Shown: in pieces, positions 1 through 13,870 of the stretch
How positions within the stretch are numbered: the stretch's first letter is position 1
Layout of the letters: every line of letters starts with the position of its first letter
NCBI GenBank assembly: GCA_037013495.1
Contig: CM072810.1
Coordinates: 110,181,898 to 110,245,897 of the forward strand
Source of the DNA: Hippophae tibetana
Taxonomy: Eukaryota; Streptophyta; Magnoliopsida; Rosales; Elaeagnaceae
Direction: 5' to 3'
DNA: 64,000 bases
Made by a program: the position numbers and the translations under genes
The notes under the pieces: generated by a model
What the model saw: only the letters and a program-made list of their open reading frames with translations
Databases searched by the model: none
What the model was told of the DNA's origin: nothing

Positions 1-50
1 GGTGGAAAAAATGCAAACTTTGCAGCCATTGAAGATGTCGCAGAACCCAT
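1..50 (-). CDS. N-terminus of ABHD17-like alpha/beta hydrolase (partial, runs off left edge)
   Basis: Read on the minus strand from an ATG at 50-48, the sequence encodes MGSATSSMAAKFAFFP and continues out of the window. This closely resembles, from memory, the start of the plant ABHD17-like (WAV2-related) alpha/beta hydrolases, which begin MG, then a short variable stretch, then AAKFAFFPP. Gly2 with Ser6 fits an N-myristoylation signal, so membrane attachment is plausible. The catalytic Ser-Asp-His part lies outside the window. The start is supported by a CT-rich leader upstream on the same strand (179-246). The plus strand is also open here for 40 codons, but that frame shows no family match. 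Identity rests on 16 residues only. Confidence 0.7.
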   Translation of the reverse strand, partial: MGSATSSMAAKFAFFP

Positions 51-250
51 TTTGAAGATTTGTGAGGAATCGCAGAGAATTATGAAGAACCAAGTTTCTA
101 ATTTGCTGACATATATTGAATAGTACTGTTTGGTATTTGTTTGGACTTTGAAGCTGATATTAAGCTAGAAAGGGAAACGGAAAAGGGGGGAAGAGAGAGA
201 GAGAAGAAGAAGAGGAGGCAGAGAACTGAGAGGAGATAGAAGACAAGTTG
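51..250 (-). promoter_or_regulatory. CT-rich 5' leader of the ABHD17-like gene
   Basis: On the minus strand 179-246 reads as a pyrimidine-rich tract with CTCTCTCT and CTTCTTCTTCT runs, typical of plant 5' untranslated regions, directly upstream of the ATG at 50. No clear TATA element was fixed. A (TA)n run at 610-630 lies further upstream. An intron in the leader cannot be excluded. Confidence 0.45.
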
Positions 251-659
251 AAGCTATGAAAATCTTGAGTATGAAGCTTAATGGGTTTGTGTTTTTGTTA
301 TTGAGAAGATTTGAAAGTTTGGGTTATGATCAGTGAAAGAAAGAGAAACAAAGATGGAAAGTACATTGCAAATAGGAGTAAAGGAATTTTTGTCGGAATT
401 TGGGTTTTGTTGAGAGATATTCTTGGATTCTGATTGTCCATATCCAAAGTAAATGATATTTATTTGACAACTGTATGTCAAAATTTAATTGATAAGTGTT
501 TGGGAAGGCCATGACTCTTGATTTGTAGAATTAATGCGTTATTGCTTTTGAGAGTAGGAGAGTCTTTTGTACAGGTCAACCTTGTGAATGATGTTATGAG
601 GTTTTATTCATATATATATATATATATATATTTATATACAGAAGATCCTTAAAATATAA

Positions 660-3600
660 AATTTATATATCTTTTAACTATGAAATATGTCATTAAGCTA
701 AGCACGATAAATTCAAAATAGTATTGTTAATTACTAATATTTTGAAACCTCAACTCTGTTACTTAAATATCTGGTGGCAAGACTCGCTTTAAATCAAATA
801 TTTGAATCTTATTAGAGATAATTAAAAAAAGAAAAATCCGAAAAACTCATTTCTCTCATTTTACTTTTCCTTTTCAAATGGGGTTGGGTATGAATATTAA
901 TATTATGGTGGTTTGTCTTTTTAAACCTGTTTTGAAATATGAGATTTGCATAATCATTTGCAGTAAAGTGAGAACAAAGGTAGTAAATAAAAATCTTCTT
1001 GAAAATTTAATGCCTTAGATATACGTGCATGAAATTTATATTTAATGGATTTTTCTTTTAAAAAATTAATATTAATTGGCTGTGATCCATATTAATTGCC
1101 TTTCTATCCTTGGGTGATAGACACTAATAGTCCCCATACCTTTTGGAAAGTCTAAATTTTATACGATCAACATTAAATATTTGGTGAGTGTGCCAGCTTT
1201 ATCTTAATTGCACTTTATACTGAATTTCTATTTCATCAATATAACAACTGTATTTTTTTTATAAAGGTTTTTCACAATGTGTTTTGATTATGAAAATTTG
1301 TTAGGTATTGTTGTCGTTGCTTTGTAGCGTATTTGGAAGAAATAAATATAGTAATTTTTAATGTAAAGTTATTTTATTCGAGTTTAATTATTGATTATGC
1401 TCGTTTTGATTAACATTTAATTAGTAATATTTTTACTTAAAAGTGATGAATTTTTTAATAGTAGATAATTTTAATGGCGTTAGTAATAATTTATGTTTTT
1501 TTTTTCATTTTTTATGTATATATAAATTAAATTAAACGATTTTATAAATTAAAGATTTTGATTCTATCTATCCAATTAAATAAAATCAATATTTATTATA
1601 AAAAAAACATGTATACTTTATTCCCATCTTTTAAAAATAAAGTGTAATCTTTTTCGATCTTAAATGCCCTTGTAGATTTATACTATTTACGATCAAAGTG
1701 CAGAGTGTTTTAGCTTGGGTACTTCCGCAAACTTCAGATAATCCTCTATTTATTTTGTTGAAGGATTTGTTGGTTTGTTTTTAGTTATTTATTATTATTA
1801 AAAGCGATTTTAATGAAAATAATTTTTAAAAAAAATTACTTCCAAAAAGCATATTTTATATTTTTCGTGATCAAGCACAAAACATGCTTTATTAACCTTA
1901 AAAACACAAATGACATTGTTTTAGTCATGAGTGTTTTTGGCGCTACTTTAAAGCAAAAGCAAACATAACCTAAATTAACCCTGTATACGCTTAGTACGGA
2001 CTCTTATCTCTCTCTGTGCTGATTCAAGGGGTCTAAAAGTAAATTGAGAGAGTAAATTATAAAAGAGAAGTGTGCCTTCAAAAGCAAAAGAATGATAATG
2101 AGTGGTTGGGCCCAATAAATAAAAGAATGTAAGGTAGGAAATGAATGGAGTGTAAACTCAAATATTATATATAAACTGAAACAAGAGGAAACTCCCCCAT
2201 GATTGCATATTTAGACTAACAGCATATCTATCTATATTTTGTCTGTCGGTAAACTAACAAATTTACTAAAACTTTATACCTTTTATCAAAATCTAGCAAT
2301 ATAGAAAAAAAATATATATCTTAAAAGTAATTTATTTATTAAATAAATTATATATATATATATATATTTTTTAATAATTTAATTTTATTATTATAAAAAA
2401 ATTACTTCGTAAAGATAAAATTAAATTTTTGTTTTATTTTTTGATTTTTTTAATTATATTATATATATATACATATTATTATAATTTAAATAAATTGTAA
2501 ACAAAAGAATTGAATAAAAAATAAAATAAAAACATAAAAAATATTCATTTATTTTTATGTAGTTATTTTTTTTAATAATAAAAATAAATTATTAAGGAAA
2601 CTAAATTTAGTTAATTATAATTATAACAAAAATATATAAAAATTTATTAATTATGAAGTAAAATAATATAAATTTATTAATTATTAAAAAAATATACAAA
2701 TCAAAGTTGTATCAAATGATACTAGAGTTGCATTTTTAGTTAAACATCGTTGTTCATGTTTTTTTCTCTCTATCTATACTGTTTAAAATTGTTTACTTCT
2801 CTCCAAGCTAATACAAAAATTGATTTTTCTTTTCATTTTTTTCGCATGTCGACAATAACCTTTTATGACATTTCACCTTTTTCTTTTAAAATTATACTAC
2901 TATTTGAAAATGTGATCTAGTTTCACTGTTTGGAAATCATAGTAATTATCATTATTGTATATTAAAATAATTATTTTATCCTTTAAAAATGCACCTATAA
3001 TATAATAACATTATACTTTCTATAAATGAACTTTTTTATATTTTTGATATAATTAATTTTTTTTTTATTATTTATACTTTCTATAAATATATTATATACA
3101 TTAACATCTTTTAAATATAAAAAATTAATGATTTTTTGCCGAATGAATATATGTAAGGTGACACCTTAGCTTCTGAATAAGAAATATGCAGCTTAAATCT
3201 AGACAGCTACATGCCATCGCGTTGAATTGAGTCACACCTCGTTTGCTAGCACTCGGTAGATAAACTCAAAAATAGAACAGTAATTTGTGCATCGAAGAAC
3301 CTTTTTTATTTGATAATTTTTATTTATTTATCTAAATCTATCAATTTATTTTATCAAGTGAGTGTTACTTAACAAAAAAATGTTAACTTTAATTACTTAA
3401 ATAATAAAAATAATATTTATATAACATTTATAATAAAATTGATATAATATGTTGGTAATTTTTAAGAATTAAATGATATATTTTTATGAATAATAATAAT
3501 TTTTAGTTTACTCTCTCTCTTTTGATACCAACTATTTACTTTTTCATACATTCGGAGAAATTCAATTATTCTTGGTGTCTAGGTGAAGAAAAAAAATTCG

Positions 3601-3922
3601 GTTGTTTTTTTCGTTTTTACAAGCGCTCCTTCTCAATAAAATACATTTTTTATTTACTTTAAATCTTTTTTTTTTTGTATCATTTTTAGTGCAACCACAT
3701 TTTTACATACTTTTACTCTAAGTGAAAAGGTGGACAAAACTTATAAGTTAGTATTATAAATCATCTGTTTTTTATTTGTTTGATAATTGGAAAATATGTT
3801 ACAATATCATCCATTTGGGTTGCCAAGATGGGACATCCATAGTCTGGAGAAAGAAAATATATAATTAAAGAGTATGAAAAAGAATGAAACACAAAAATGG
3901 AGTAATAAGGAAGCATGCTGGT

Positions 3923-3991
<69 letters not shown>

Positions 3992-6436
3992 ATTATCTGA
4001 TTAGATACATAAACCTCTAAGCAGCTTCTAAAATGATTGTTTACTCTGGCTCCTGAAAGAGACCGGGGAGAGTTGAACGAATACCAAAAATGTTTTTTTT
4101 AAAATTATAATATTAAATATTTTTAAGTTTATTAAAATGGAATTTTCTAAGAAAAAAAACCTTCTAACCCTTTTCACTTAAAAGTTAATAAATAATTTAA
4201 TTAATCTATTTAAATTAAAAAATTTAATTCAATCAAATTTATTGAATTTAGATCAAATTAAATAGACACATTTTATAAATAAATCAAATTTAGATTAAAA
4301 AATATGCAATCTATTCAATAGAATTGATATATTTTATAATCTGATTCAATACAATTCGTATCAAATTAATATTAAAATTATAAATATATATATATTTTAT
4401 TTCATAACGTGTTATATTTAAATATTATAAATATCAAAATTATATTAAATTATTATTTTAATTTAAAAATAAAAATAAATATTAAATCTTTATAATAATT
4501 TAATAATTGTTCAAATATGTTTTTTATTCTTTTAATTTTATTAATTATGATTATAAATAATAAATCTTTTTAGACATACACAAACTTTAAATTTAATTAT
4601 TATATAACCGTGTTTTATATATGACTCGTGGAAGAGCTTCTCATCATGGGATACACGAGGGTATAACTTTGGTTATTTACAAAAAAATAATTATGTGTAT
4701 ATTTTTAGCTTTAAATAAATATATTTTATTTATAGTGGTATATTGTGTTTATATTTTGATTTTTTATTTTATGTATAAACGAAATTTAACAAATATTGGT
4801 ATAAATTATGAATAAATTAGTTAATAATACCAATTTTTTTAACATATTTTGTAAACTTTAAAGGCACACTTAGAATTATATTCAAATATATAATATAAAA
4901 ATACTTCTTAAATCATACAATTTAATCTAAATATACTTCAAATATTTAATTTTTATCCAATTCATATGCGATAAATTTTCATTTATACATGGATGATTTT
5001 AATACTTATTAACTTTATTATTTTTTTATTTTTTTTATTTATGTTAAATATATTTTGGTATAAGTTATAATGCCCTAATTTTAAATTTAGGTTATAATTT
5101 GGCATGAAAAATTTAGACTTAGATTGAAGATAGTCTACTACAACACTTACTAGTTTTGCATTATAATTTATCTTTCATTTCTTAATATTTAAATAAAATA
5201 CTAATTAAATTTCGACTTTCTTAGAAATATATTTTTACAATGTTTTACAAAAATTTATAAATAAAATTTAATATTAATTTGACTATATCCGTTTTGAATA
5301 AATTAACATACTTTTTATTTAATTAATTTAGATTAATTACATCATTAAATTAAATTTAAATTAGTTTGAATTGATTAAATTATCAAATTGAGTTTAGATT
5401 AGTTATTATTGATTATTTCATTGGATCAATTGTGATTGATCATGGGATCAAATTTGTATTGAAATTTTTTAAATTAAATATATATTTATAAAAAATGTGC
5501 AATTTTAATCTACTGCTAACCTCTATTTTCAATAAATAATTTTTCACCTTTTTAATATAAAAAATTCCAATATTCCCATGTGTTTAATTATTTTTATTAT
5601 AGTAATCTTACATACAAATTATAGTAATTATTACAAGTAAAAGCATTTTTATTAGGGTAATATAAAATGTAATGTTATATTTAATAAATAAGTCCAATTC
5701 TTTAATTTTTTTTGTTTTTAATATGTCATTCTACACCAATCCATGCTAAATACATTGATAAAAATGTTCAAAATAACCGAAATACAAGTGATTTAAATCC
5801 TTTATAAATTGGGACAATATCTCAAGACAATGTGTTTTAAAATGAACATGAAGACTGACTTTTAAAGGTGTGAAATTCTAACAACCCAGCGGCTCAAGTT
5901 GAGACCTTTAGCAGATTGTTATTGGCCAATAGTATATTAGAATTTGTATACAAAATTTTAGTTTTGTCGTGATATTAATGTTTTTGCTTAGTCAATTCCT
6001 CAGCATTGTATTTTCCCTTTAATGCTTAGTATAAATGAAGCCTTCATGTCACTTTCTTATCTCTTCTCATGTTACAAGAGAGTTGTAGATGATATAAGTA
6101 ACAGAAACTCTAAAAATATACCAAAATTTATTACTAGATACAATATTTTTAACCAATTAAAATTACAATAAAATTATTGTTTTATCCTTGTATGTTTTAA
6201 CCTAATAAAAAACATTCCACTATTTTTTTCTAAGATATTTTCAAAGGCTTCTTTAATCTAATATATCTCTCTCTTTTTTTAAAAAAAATCTCAAATTCAA
6301 CGTTTCTTACTAATTCACTATTAATCAACACAAATCTTAATATTTTCATAGTAAAAAACTCATAATATTATAAATATATCAAAACTACTAAGAAGAAGAA
6401 AATCCCTTTTTTTTCTTGCAAATCATGTTTGATAAG
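660..6436. other. Gene-free AT-rich intergenic region
   Basis: This stretch is very AT-rich, with many poly-A, poly-T and TA runs. No open frame here resembles a protein; the 64-codon frame at 4621-4815 has no recognisable features. I see no RNA gene. Short GC-richer patches (1980-2110, 3150-3260, 5860-6060) hold nothing I can name. It separates the ABHD17-like promoter from the LARD-like element. Confidence 0.6.
3927..3989. repeat. (AT)n microsatellite, about 31 units
   Basis: An uninterrupted run of AT dinucleotides about 63 bp long. Similar shorter runs occur at 610-630 and 27940-27974. It is likely length-polymorphic and prone to assembly error. Confidence 0.95.
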
Positions 6437-6913
6437 TGTTTGGTATTAAATATGTAACAGACATACGACCTAATAGGTATAGGTATCCTGTTAGGGTATA
6501 GCGAGAATATAGAGTTGGCTTAACAAAATGTCCGTGCCCAACGAGCTTGATAAAGTGTACAACCCAGTCAACAAAAGTACTTCGCCATAAACTATGAGGT
6601 CTTGAATGTCAAGACTTGGTGAAAACTGTGATATCTTGACGTCATTAGGGTCCTCTATCTCCATGAACGACCTACATATAACGACCTCCCTTTATTTATG
6701 TGTAACGCTTGTAACGATCTGCTTTCTATTTAAACTAGTTCGTGTATAATACCATGTAGACAGGTCGCTTATACGTACCTTGTCACGTGCGTAAGATGTC
6801 ATACATATATATAACCCTTAAATGAGGAAAATACATGATCTATTCATTTGTCTATTTTTATACTTCTCTCTAAAAATCACTAGAATCTCTAATTAGAAAA
6901 TTCTCTTCAAACA
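6437..6913 (+). repeat. 5' LTR of the LARD-like element
   Basis: Starts TGTTTGGTATTAAATATG and ends CTTCAAACA, so it has TG...CA ends. It is about 477 bp and matches 13871-14387 over nearly its full length. Near its 3' part it contains TATATATAA followed by ACCCTTAAATGAGG, a possible promoter. Confidence 0.8.
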
Positions 6914-6915
6914 AT

Positions 6916-6933
6916 TGGCGCCGTTTGTGGGAA
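6916..6933 (+). other. Primer binding site of the LARD-like element
   Basis: TGGCGCCGTTTGTGGGAA starts two bases after the LTR CA. The TGGCGCC start is the complement of a plant tRNA 3' end and is shared by many Ty3/gypsy elements. The exact primer tRNA was not determined. Confidence 0.65.
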
Positions 6934-7319
6934 CTCAAATCTTTCTAGTCCATAGTTGGCATTTGAGACCTTCATTTTTATTCCAAGGAGAATTATCTCG
7001 TTTTAGGGACATTTACTTGCACACATAAAATGGACATGAATAGGTAGCGAGCTGGAATAACGAGCGCTCGCGCAATCCACATTGATGGATTTAACGCTGA
7101 GGATAGGACGACATATAGGTTGTTATAATAGGACCACGATGAATAGTGGCTAATGTAGACTAGGATCAAACTGATGATATAGTGTTGGTCCAAATCACCC
7201 AACCACAAGCTAAATGAACAAGCGCTGGTCATTCCTTGCTGGTTGTTCTTAGACTAGGAAATGGCATAAATTGGGAAATGATGCTAGTGCATACCAAATG
7301 AGATTGGGAATTACGGGCT

Positions 7320-9650
7320 GTATAAAGACTATATTGAATGAACTGGACTAGGTTCGGCCCATGTGAAAACCCAACCAATCAATCGCGAGCTGATAACAAT
7401 GCGTAAATTGGATACCAATCAAATAACAATGCGCAAATTGGATACCAACCAAGACAAATTAATGGCTTGAAATGATGATAAAACGAGCTGAAGAGAGACG
7501 GGTTGGCCTCGGCGTGAAAAACAAATTGGGTTGGTATGGTTGAACTGTTACGTTCTGGAGAAGAATGGACTGGGTCCTGATAATTGTGACCAAAAGTAGT
7601 GCATAATGCCCTCCTTCTAGTGGCATGGTGCTCCTCGTCGGGGTCAAACTGAGACCAGTTTTGTTCCCAACTCATTTCGTGTAGCTTGGTTACTCCCAGG
7701 TTGTTTCCTCTGTTACTACAACATTGTTTCTCCTAAAATGAATTAGGTTGTCAAATTGGGCCTAGGCCAACCCAAATGAACAAAGTGTATTGGTGCAGTC
7801 TGTCTATTTGCTTTGTCGTAAAGGGCCAGAAAATAGCAGCTCAGTCTGATTGGGTCATCGATCTATTTGGACAAACGAATGCTCTTCACTGATGTGATTA
7901 CAAACATGTTATGAGGTGGTACAGTGGAAGACGAGGTATGGATTGGGTGCAAAGTAGTTGGGCAAGCTCGGATCATTATGATAAGACCGAGCGAGTTGTC
8001 TAGTGTAGGTCGTTATGGTTAGATGAAGTGAGTGGTGGCATTGACACAGATCGAACAAGCCACGAGCTGGACAGGGCATGAATTGATGGGTGTGGATTTG
8101 CTTACAATCTGAACCAACTCCACCATGAATGACCACATCATCACTATTTTTTCTCTGGTACCAGCTTTCGCACTCAGTTATAGAAACGAAACCAAGTAAC
8201 CCAAATCTAAAGCGACCTGGTGCGCGACTTTGCTGGAACATAATGACATGGATTGTTGAGGTTGGAAAAGTGAATCGCGAGATCGCTAACAAGGACGATT
8301 TGTTATGATGTTTAAATGAACAAAGCAAGCTGCTAACTGCTGCCTCTTTCCTTTCCAGCTCGTTTCTTACCGTTTGGGGTTATTTGAGAGATGTTTCCTT
8401 TGTTTTGTGGCTTGATAGAACAACGAGCTATGGAAATCGACGAACATTTGGTAAAATTGGGCTGGAAAGAAACAAACTGAGCTTCCCAACTGGGCCTAGA
8501 TCGACCCAAATAAACTATTATGGACTGCACTTATTTTCTTACGAACTGGTTGGAACGACCACTGGGTATCGATCGCGAACTAATTCTATTTCTATAGAAA
8601 AATTGATGATCAGTTCCCATCAATGATGAATGAGATACACCTGGTGCGAACTGAGGGTAATAACTTCTCGAATATATATGGCACGAGCTGATTATGTATC
8701 TGGTTTTAAAATAAACATCATAAACAACCACAGATCAGCAAGCTCAGCAAACAATAGTAGTTCGGTCTGATTGGATTATCGATTTGTTTGGACAAACGGA
8801 TGCTCTTCACTCGAGGTAATTACAAATATGTCGTGGGATGATGCAATGGGAGACGAGGGTAAGGAATAGTTGCAAAGTAGTTGGACGAGCTGTCTCGTTC
8901 AGGTTGTTATTGTTAGACGAGGCAGCGGGCATAACATAGATCGAGCAAACCACGAGTCGGAACTGGGTTATAAGTTGTGAACTTTTGAACGAACTGGAAA
9001 TGGACTGCATAAATCTGTGTGCAATGAACGACCTGTGGAAATGGGTTGGTAAGATGATTCTATTGGGCATAAACTCTCTTGAACGAACTGGGTTTAGCTC
9101 GGCCCAATTCATGGAAAATAGCAAGGTTAATTGTTTTTCTTTGAATAAACAGATTGTGACCCAAAGCAGCGGTGTGGTGTTCCCCGCTGGTGTCAAACTG
9201 TGACCAATTTTGTTCCCAGCTTGTTTCAAGTAGTTACTGGTTACTCGCGGGTTGTTTCCTTTGTTAATACTTCATCAGCTCTATCGACGACGTCTGCTTC
9301 TACTTCTTTTTTCAATCTCCAATTAGTTTTGGTGCGATAAAGACGAGCTACGCTAGACACTTGCCATAGTTTCTCTTTCCATTTCTTCCTGGAAGAACTG
9401 ATCGATTTTTATAAATGATGAACAAGATACCTGTTGCGAATTAATGTGTGGATTTTCTTACAATCTGAAGTCAACTCTATTATGAAAGACCATAGATTAG
9501 CGTGTTATGAACGAATTAGAGAAACTGGTTGGTGAGATGGGTTTTATGGTTTGCGTGAACTCTCTTGCATGAATTAGGCCTAGCTCGACCCAAATGAAAA
9601 AAGCTCAGCCCAATTCATGAAAACAACGTCGTTGCTTTTTCTTTGGTATG
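7320..9650 (+). repeat. Diverged internal duplications in the LARD-like interior
   Basis: Blocks recur within this segment. 7848-7960 resembles 8768-8880, 7620-7710 resembles 9170-9265, 8090-8150 resembles 9443-9500, and 7330-7370 resembles 9070-9110 and 9558-9600. The word CGAGCTG and the phrase CTCGGCCCAA recur often. Offsets differ between pairs, so this is a patchwork rather than a simple tandem. The open frames here are short and overlap on both strands, and none looks like a protein. Confidence 0.6.
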
Positions 9651-11888
9651 AGCCTTCAAAATCTTTCTCAAGTCGTACCTAGGAGGATTAAGCAAGCTAG
9701 GGTCGTTATTATAAGACCAAGATGAGTTATGGCTAAGGCAAGTCGCTATGGTAAGACAGACGAGTCGACTGATGTAGATCGAGTAAACCACGAATTGGAA
9801 CTTTCACTAGTACGCGTACAGGGAATTACTAACCAAATTTTGGTCACTCAATGGGCTGAAAAAGATGACAAAGGCAAGTCGCGTACGACTGGTGCAGATT
9901 AAGATTGTCAGTAGAGGGCTGTCAAAAAATTGGGTGGCCGGTGTTTAAACAGACAAAAAATCAAAAGAGGATGGTCTGTTATGATATCTAGTGGGCTGGT
10001 ATGATTCTGGCAGCTAACGAACGGATATGGTCATTCCCTGGTACGAACTTGTGAATACACTAGAGAGAAACTTACTGGATAGCCACGATCTAAAGAAAAA
10101 TAGATTAGGTCGCACAACTCCAAGCCGTGCCTTCTTTTGGGTGGAGCTGTCACCTCCACTCAGATTCTTCTGGTGGAGAATGAATTGCACTACAACTTCT
10201 GCTCCAAAAGCTGGAACTCCTAATATTATTAGCTTCAGTAGCTTAAGCTTAGCACTACCTACCACTTGAATTGGAAATGAGATTAGAACTCTGGGATAGA
10301 CATGAGCAAGGTTGGGGTTTTTTGAAAATGAGTCAGATTCTCAACATTGATTCACAACTTGTGTATGATAGTCTCTCATGGTTTCATGATTGCCGAGCTG
10401 TGGATGTTCTTAACGTATTGTCCACTAAAAATAGTGGCACCATTCAACTACTTTACATACAGCTCAATACACCTTTACTTTGGCACTAGTTCGTGGCTTT
10501 TAGTCGCTACACTGCACATTTGTTATAAAAATGGTATTATGGTCAGTGAAAGATCACTGCATAACATACAGAATTGTCCAAATATATCACCAATGCAGAA
10601 TTTGGCGGGAGCAGAAATACTACCAAATGGGTATTCTAGTGACCTGGTGTGGTCTTTTGGCCTACAATATATTAATCTTGCATACAAGTAGCAATATGCT
10701 TGGCTTCATTTATCTACAAGAAAATATTGTGGAGCATGGAACTTCTGGACAAAGGGCGGTGATGACACATTGGGAACAAACAATGTTTTGATATATGTCG
10801 ATCGTTGGATATCAAAAATGGGAGATTTTGATAAGCAGTGATTATTGGCTTACATACTTCCTCAATGTGGCCAATAAATTAGATGACAACCTGGTGGAAT
10901 AAAATATGGACAACTTAGAATCGACATTGTTTTGATAGGAGGAGTGAAATTTCTATTATGAGAAACGTCCTAATACTGCTGCTCTATGGGCAGCCAGTCA
11001 ATGTATTGGACACCCTACAAACTGCTAGGTGGAAATTATATGTTGTGGTTACATCAAAATTTCCAAAAAATAAATAAGGTACTGACTGTACATTGCGACG
11101 TGATGATGGAATAGCTTTTCTCCCAATGGCTATTCGAATTGATTAAGGTGGAAGCACAGAATATTTTCAGCTTTATCAAAGCAACCACCATTTGTATCTT
11201 ATTTCTACTATTGTGTACAAAACCCTTGATGGTGGTTATGTCGCCATAATTCTGAGGATTGGGTGCCAAGCAAATTAAGGGAAGTTTATACACACCACGC
11301 GAGGTGAGTTTATATGATATATGAACTGATTATTATATGCTCTTCTTTATTTGATGTAGGGATTGACCTTGGCGAATGAGGTAGATTTTAGTGCGCTTCA
11401 AGATATTTGTAATCCATGCATCTCGAAAAGAAATTATAAGAGGATCAATACTTGCTGAAATATGACAATATTTTTGGTCTTTGAAAACTATTTAACGAGA
11501 TCCATTAACAAGTTGTATTATTTATCCCATCATGACAAGAAACATTGTTTAGGAAATTATTATAAGGTGGGACTATTTACATCACACATGGTGTATACCA
11601 CCAATTCATTATCCAAATATTGATGAAGTTATTATGAAGTATGTACCGTGTTTTCTTTAGGCGCGTAAGGTCGATACATGAACTCCCATGTTTCGAGTAT
11701 TTAACTATGAGTTTGTCAAAGTATTGACTATTTCTTTGGGCAAGAAAAATTTGGAGTGCATGTGGGGTAGGGTTTTCACCCTCGCATGTTGCATATATCG
11801 CAAAATATTAAAGTGATCAATTCCTCAAAGTTTGGAGTGCATGTGGGGTAGGATTTTCACCCTCACATGTCGCCTATCTCACAAAATT

Positions 11889-12465
11889 TATGCCTCATGA
11901 TTGGAGGAGGAGTCCCCTGACCCACTCACTCGAGATGCGGCTTGTCTTATGCCTCGTGATTGGAGGAGGAATCCCCTGACCCCCCACTCGGGATGCGGGA
12001 TACGTCCTATGCCTCGTGATCGAAGAAGGAGTCCCCTCACCCCTCACTCGAGATGCGAAATATGCTTGCAATCAAACTTTGGGCGTCTTATTTCATGCCC
12101 GTAAGTGGGGACAAGTCATTTGACCTTCTCACTTGAGATGCAAGACACCTTATGCCTCGTGATTGGAGGAGGAGTCCCTTAACCCCCCACTCGAGATGCG
12201 GCCTGTCTTATGCCCCGTGATTGGAGGAGGAATCCCCTGACCCCCCACTCGGGATGCAGGATACATCCTATGCCTCGTGATTGGAGAAGGAGTCCTCTGA
12301 CCCCCACTCGAGATGCGAAATATGCTCGCGATCATGCTTGCTTGTCTTATGCCCTGTGATAGGAGAGGAGTCCCCTGACCCCCCACTCGGGATGCAGGAC
12401 ACGTCTTATGCCTCTTGATTGGAGGTGGAGTCCCCTGACCCCCCCCACCTGAGACGCCAAATATG
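11889..12465 (+). repeat. GC-rich minisatellite, about nine units of roughly 58-60 bp
   Basis: Units begin near TGCCTCGTGATTGGAGGAGG, run through a C-rich stretch (CCCCTGACCCCCCACTCG) and end GATGCGG or GATGCAGGA. Unit types repeat in an order that suggests a higher-order period. One unit type ends in GAAATATGC and is longer, carrying an extra tail. The array is far richer in GC than its surroundings. A related motif, a GGAGTGCATGTGGGGTAGG-like box followed by TTTTCACCCTCGCATG, occurs at about 11754 and 11833, with a variant at about 12570. Confidence 0.85.
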
Positions 12466-13870
12466 TTTCAACATGGTAAAAATGCAGGTATTATTAAATG
12501 ATCTGCTCATAATCCGAAATACGTCTTAAGAAAGAGACTTAAGTTCTAGGGCAAACTACTCCCCTTATGGAAGCGCATGTGAGGAGTTGGATATTTCACC
12601 CTCGCATGTCGCATCTAACTATGCGTCAATATTTCACCATGACATGTATCTAAATGTGAGCTATTAATCTCTTCTGACAAGTTCCACCACTTCCTTCGAA
12701 ATAGACCTCAATTCACCGCACTACTTCGATAGTAGAAGCAATATAGACATAGCAATTCACATATTTTCATTGAGGTAAAGCATTTAGGTCCCTGGTTCAT
12801 AGGGGTAGTTAGGGTATATGAGTCATATTTCCGCTATAAGGCGATGCTTTACTCCTAGTTTGAAAATACCATATCATAGTGTAGTGCGGTGTAATAAAAG
12901 CCCTGCTTCTCAAGCTACGTGACAAATAATGGCTTAGATATATGGCTTCCAATAGCAAGGTCATCCAACTTCCTTATTTGTAAGGATTATTTAATTGTTC
13001 CTCTGTAACAATGGAGTGACATAGTAGCATTCGCCTAGCGACCTGAGAGTCGAGACCTGAAAACCAAGACCCTCAAGTCAAAGTAAACGACCTAGGTCAC
13101 CTATCCCTACAAGACCTAATCAAGTAACTCTTATATAACGACTTAATTATGCACATTTATATGATGATCAAGTAGCACTTAAATAACAACCTGATTTTAG
13201 AGTTAATAACGAAACCCGAGGAGATCCTAAAGTGTTTACCCCTTAAAACTCTGATTAATAATAAAAATACTCTTAACAACTTGATAACCTCACAAATAGG
13301 GGAGTTAATATAACATTTGGTATTATATAAATATTAGGTACGCTACCTAACTATCTATATCACCTCTCCATAGGATAAACAACCTCTTTTCATGCCCTGA
13401 GACATGTTAAATAAAGTTAAGAGGAAGAAATTACTTAATGTAAATATAAGTCGTTTGAATCTCGACCTAAAAATAGAGAATAGAATGGTCCTCCCTTTGA
13501 CATCGTTAAACAAATGAACTAAAAAATAGACTAAGTATTTTTTTTAAACGGTCAGATAGAGTGAAATAATAGGAAAACACTTAACGGATTGAAATTCTCT
13601 GAAAATAAATTTAAGTTATAAACGTATGGTAAAAATAAATTTCTCCACTATTTATAAAGTGAGCGAGAAACTGAAAGGTTTAACCAAAAAATAAAATTAT
13701 TTAAAGGAATATTATTTGTGGTTAAATAAATTTGCGACTAAATTGTATCGTTTGAGTGACCGTTATTTACTTAGATACGTTGAATCGATTAATGTGGGTT
13801 ATTTAAATTAAAATAGATGATCATATATTATTCCCTTGACTTCTCAAAATCAAGAAAATAAAGAAGTTAA

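Noticed and set aside
1..123. Plus-strand open frame ending TAG at 121-123, as the C-terminus of a gene.
   Set aside because: No recognisable family, while the opposite strand gives a family-specific N-terminus with a typical leader.
7379..9229. Several 60-140 codon frames on both strands inside the LARD-like element.
   Set aside because: They overlap on opposite strands, show no domain patterns and fall in a duplicated non-coding interior.
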